64,000 nucleotides of DNA. Origin: an uncultured Aquimarina sp. (GTDB taxonomy: Bacteria > Bacteroidota > Bacteroidia > Flavobacteriales > Flavobacteriaceae). Below the pieces are notes generated by a model, which saw only the letters and a program-made list of their open reading frames with translations, ran no database searches and was not told the origin of the DNA. The position numbers were made by a program, and so were the translations under genes. Where the stretch lies: contig CANMDW010000001.1 of assembly GCA_947496705.1 (NCBI GenBank), positions 930,001 through 994,000 of the forward strand, written 5' to 3'. How positions within the stretch are numbered: the stretch's first letter is position 1; each line of letters starts with the position of its first letter. Below are positions 62,579 to 64,000 of this stretch, piece by piece.

Positions 62579-63180
62579 ACTTGTTTTGGGGTGTTGTTGA
62601 ATAGTTGCTTAAGTGTTTTTAAACACCTTGACTTTTGGCTTTTCACTACATTTTCAGAATTGTAGTTGCCGGCTGCCTTGATTTCCCGAATACTGTATCT
62701 CTTGTAATAGAACATGATGAGAATAGCCTTGCACTTTTCTCCGAGTTCTTCAAAATATCGTTCCAGCAATACTTCGTCGGGAGTCAATTCTTCTATATCC
62801 AGCTCAAAAGTTTCGATAAGATCATCCTTTTGATGCGCCAAGTTTAAAACAGATTCATTGTGTACGTTATGTTTGTTCTTTCGTAATCGATCCAGGATCA
62901 TATATTTACCAATACTGATCAGATAGGTAGATAAGGTACTGGTGAGTTGCACCAGTTTTCCTTCCATTACATTTTCATAAAAGGTAATATAGGCATCCTG
63001 ATAAATATCCAGCAGGTCTTCTTTCCCAAGACCATACTTTTGGGCAAAGTTTAAAAACAACTGCCGGTTTTGTTGATACACTTCCTTAAATGCTTCTTCA
63101 GAGCCGTTTTTTAAGGATTCAAACAGTATACGTTCTGATTCTTTTACCATGCAATGCCTTAGTGAAGGATAAATTAGCAT
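62575..63180 (-). CDS. RNA polymerase sigma-70 family (ECF-type) factor, second copy
   Basis: A 201-aa sigma factor. Region 2-like DLLDIYQDAYITFYENVMEG and ISIGKYMILDRLRKNKHN are followed by a region 4 helix-turn-helix (YSIREIKAAGNYNSENVVKS). A possible alternative start is the M at residue 12 (MVKES). It overlaps the TPR membrane gene by 4 bp. With that gene and the CHAT gene it repeats the set at 30509-36750. MITE-like copy B lies 52 bp upstream, which may affect its promoter. Confidence 0.85.
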   Translation of the reverse strand: MLIYPSLRHCMVKESERILFESLKNGSEEAFKEVYQQNRQLFLNFAQKYGLGKEDLLDIYQDAYITFYENVMEGKLVQLTSTLSTYLISIGKYMILDRLRKNKHNVHNESVLNLAHQKDDLIETFELDIEELTPDEVLLERYFEELGEKCKAILIMFYYKRYSIREIKAAGNYNSENVVKSQKSRCLKTLKQLFNNTPKQV

Positions 63181-63231
63181 TTAAAGGTAAAAAAAATCAG
63201 AGATACTTCATTGTTATTTGATTATTTTATA

Positions 63232-63392
63232 GAACTCATTTGAAGTTCTCGTCTGGAAGCGAAAAAATTGGCTTTTGTGATCTAATGAGACCATTTTTGA
63301 GTAGCATAGCCTTAGCTACGTTACGAAAAAAGGACGATATTAGGGTGCAAAATGTGTTTTTGCAGCCCAGAATGAAAACTTCAAATGAGTTC
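63232..63392 (+). repeat. MITE-like element, copy B
   Basis: A 161-bp element with terminal repeats GAACTCATTTGAA / TTCAAATGAGTTC, similar to copy A (57691-57852) in size, orientation, ends, and a central GAGTAGCATAGCC...GCTACG hairpin. The interiors have diverged. It lies between the sigma gene and the unknown gene at the right edge. Confidence 0.75.
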
Positions 63393-63543
63393 ATAAAAAA
63401 GACGATTCGATATACTACATTGAATTAGTATTCTTACGATAAAAGTGAGAACGTTAAGTTTAGGGTCTTCATCTTATTAGTGTTTATTTCATAGCGTTTT
63501 TTATTTAGATGTTATATAAAATGCGATTGCTTATACTATTCTC

Positions 63544-64000
63544 TTAATAGTTTCGGTATCCATTAAAACTTTGAACAAAATTATTGATGGTAGTTGGATC
63601 GGTGGTATTTCCATGCTCTAGGAGAACGGCTCGGGCCCAGGACTGGCAATTGTTTATTACTGCACGGTCCTGACCTCGTAAAGCAGGTGAAGAATCATTG
63701 GCAGTTAGGTTATTCCAGTCTCGTTGAGCCCTATCACGTATGGGCCTGGCAAAATCGCGTGAAACTTCTGCCGGTATCATGGTGCGGTCTCCTCTGGATA
63801 ATCGTATAAGGTTATTGCAATAGACACTGATGGCAGATGCCAGTGAGACATCATGGCTGTCTGGTCTTCCAAAAATTGTTGGTACCTCGGCAATCGTTTC
63901 ATCGGTAAACGTATTAAAACTTCCTCGAAGCCTGTTTAGTTCCCGTTCTTGTACGGGGCTACTGTCTCCAACCACAGGTTCATCCTCAAAAGTATGTACA
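63544..64000 (-). CDS. Unrecognised protein, C-terminal part only
   Basis: A minus-strand frame is open from the right edge to the stop at 63544-63546, so only the last ~152 residues are seen. The GTG near 63975 is probably internal. The tail (for example VPTIFGRPDSHDVSLASAIS, LSRGDRTMIPAEVSRDFARP, DRAVINNCQSWARAVLLEHG) is rich in Arg, Asp, Asn and Ser and looks helical. No family is recognised. The strand and edge position suggest a larger gene that starts outside the window. Confidence 0.55.
   Translation of the reverse strand, partial: VHTFEDEPVVGDSSPVQERELNRLRGSFNTFTDETIAEVPTIFGRPDSHDVSLASAISVYCNNLIRLSRGDRTMIPAEVSRDFARPIRDRAQRDWNNLTANDSSPALRGQDRAVINNCQSWARAVLLEHGNTTDPTTINNFVQSFNGYRNY

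Noticed and set aside
1..64000. tRNA, rRNA, prophage or replication origin
   Set aside because: No cloverleaf, rRNA-like stretch, phage structural gene or DnaA-box cluster was seen on reading both strands.

Overview
The window reads as chromosomal DNA of a marine-type member of the Bacteroidota, most likely a flavobacterium. The evidence is low GC, promoter boxes of the TAnnTTTG type, a protease with a type IX secretion (T9SS) C-terminal signal, a NosA/OprC-like TonB receptor, DUF2490 and HTTM/DCC proteins, and sigma/TPR/CHAT gene sets. The genus cannot be fixed from sequence alone.

Region 1 (1-24251) is an anaerobic-respiration and nitric-oxide island. It holds the end of nrdG and nrdD (class III ribonucleotide reductase); an unnamed ~602-aa protein with nitronate-monooxygenase-like motifs; norC-norB-norQ-norD (cytochrome c NO reductase and its activation proteins); an Rrf2 regulator divergent from a copper-import set (small Cys protein, NosA/OprC-like receptor, Met/His-rich lipoprotein); nadA-nadB and a thioredoxin-like protein; an opposite-strand set rrf2-norZ-RIC (second Rrf2, quinol NO reductase, di-iron Fe-S repair protein); then nirK (fused to cytochrome c), nirV-like, SCO-like and a polytopic membrane protein. 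So nitrite to NO to N2O is encoded here, with two different NO reductases; nosZ is not in the window. Five promoters (flavoprotein, norC, copper-import set, nadA, nirK) share a palindrome TATGA(T/C)-N4-(A/G)TCATA centred about 30 bp before a TAnnTTTG-like box. Four of them also carry a strict 7-6-7 inverted repeat AAAAGA(T/C)-N6-(A/G)TCTT(T/C)T. This predicts a single regulon under an Fnr/Dnr-type activator and an Rrf2-type repressor.

Region 2 (24381-30196, minus strand) is ordinary accessory content: an ABC transporter, an HTTM-DCC fusion with a small membrane partner, a P-loop protein of DUF1611 type, and a DUF2490 protein.

Region 3 (30509-36750) holds a TPR-CHAT protease, an orphan double-glycine leader peptide (33563-33694), and a sigma factor / TPR membrane protein / T9SS-exported subtilase operon. 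Next come an IS21 IstB-like remnant and a 21-bp-periodic array of A/T tracts (37285-37746).

Region 4 (38210-56254) is a two-gene insecticidal-type Tc toxin locus: a fused TcB-TcC protein (2627 aa) with a distinct C-terminal effector domain, then TcA (3340 aa).

Region 5 (56255-64000) carries palindromic intergenic repeats, a lipoprotein, a secreted protein, a small frameshifted gene, and a second CHAT / TPR-membrane / sigma set. Two ~161-bp inverted-repeat-ended elements bracket the segment from the secreted protein to the sigma gene. A partial unknown gene runs off the right edge.
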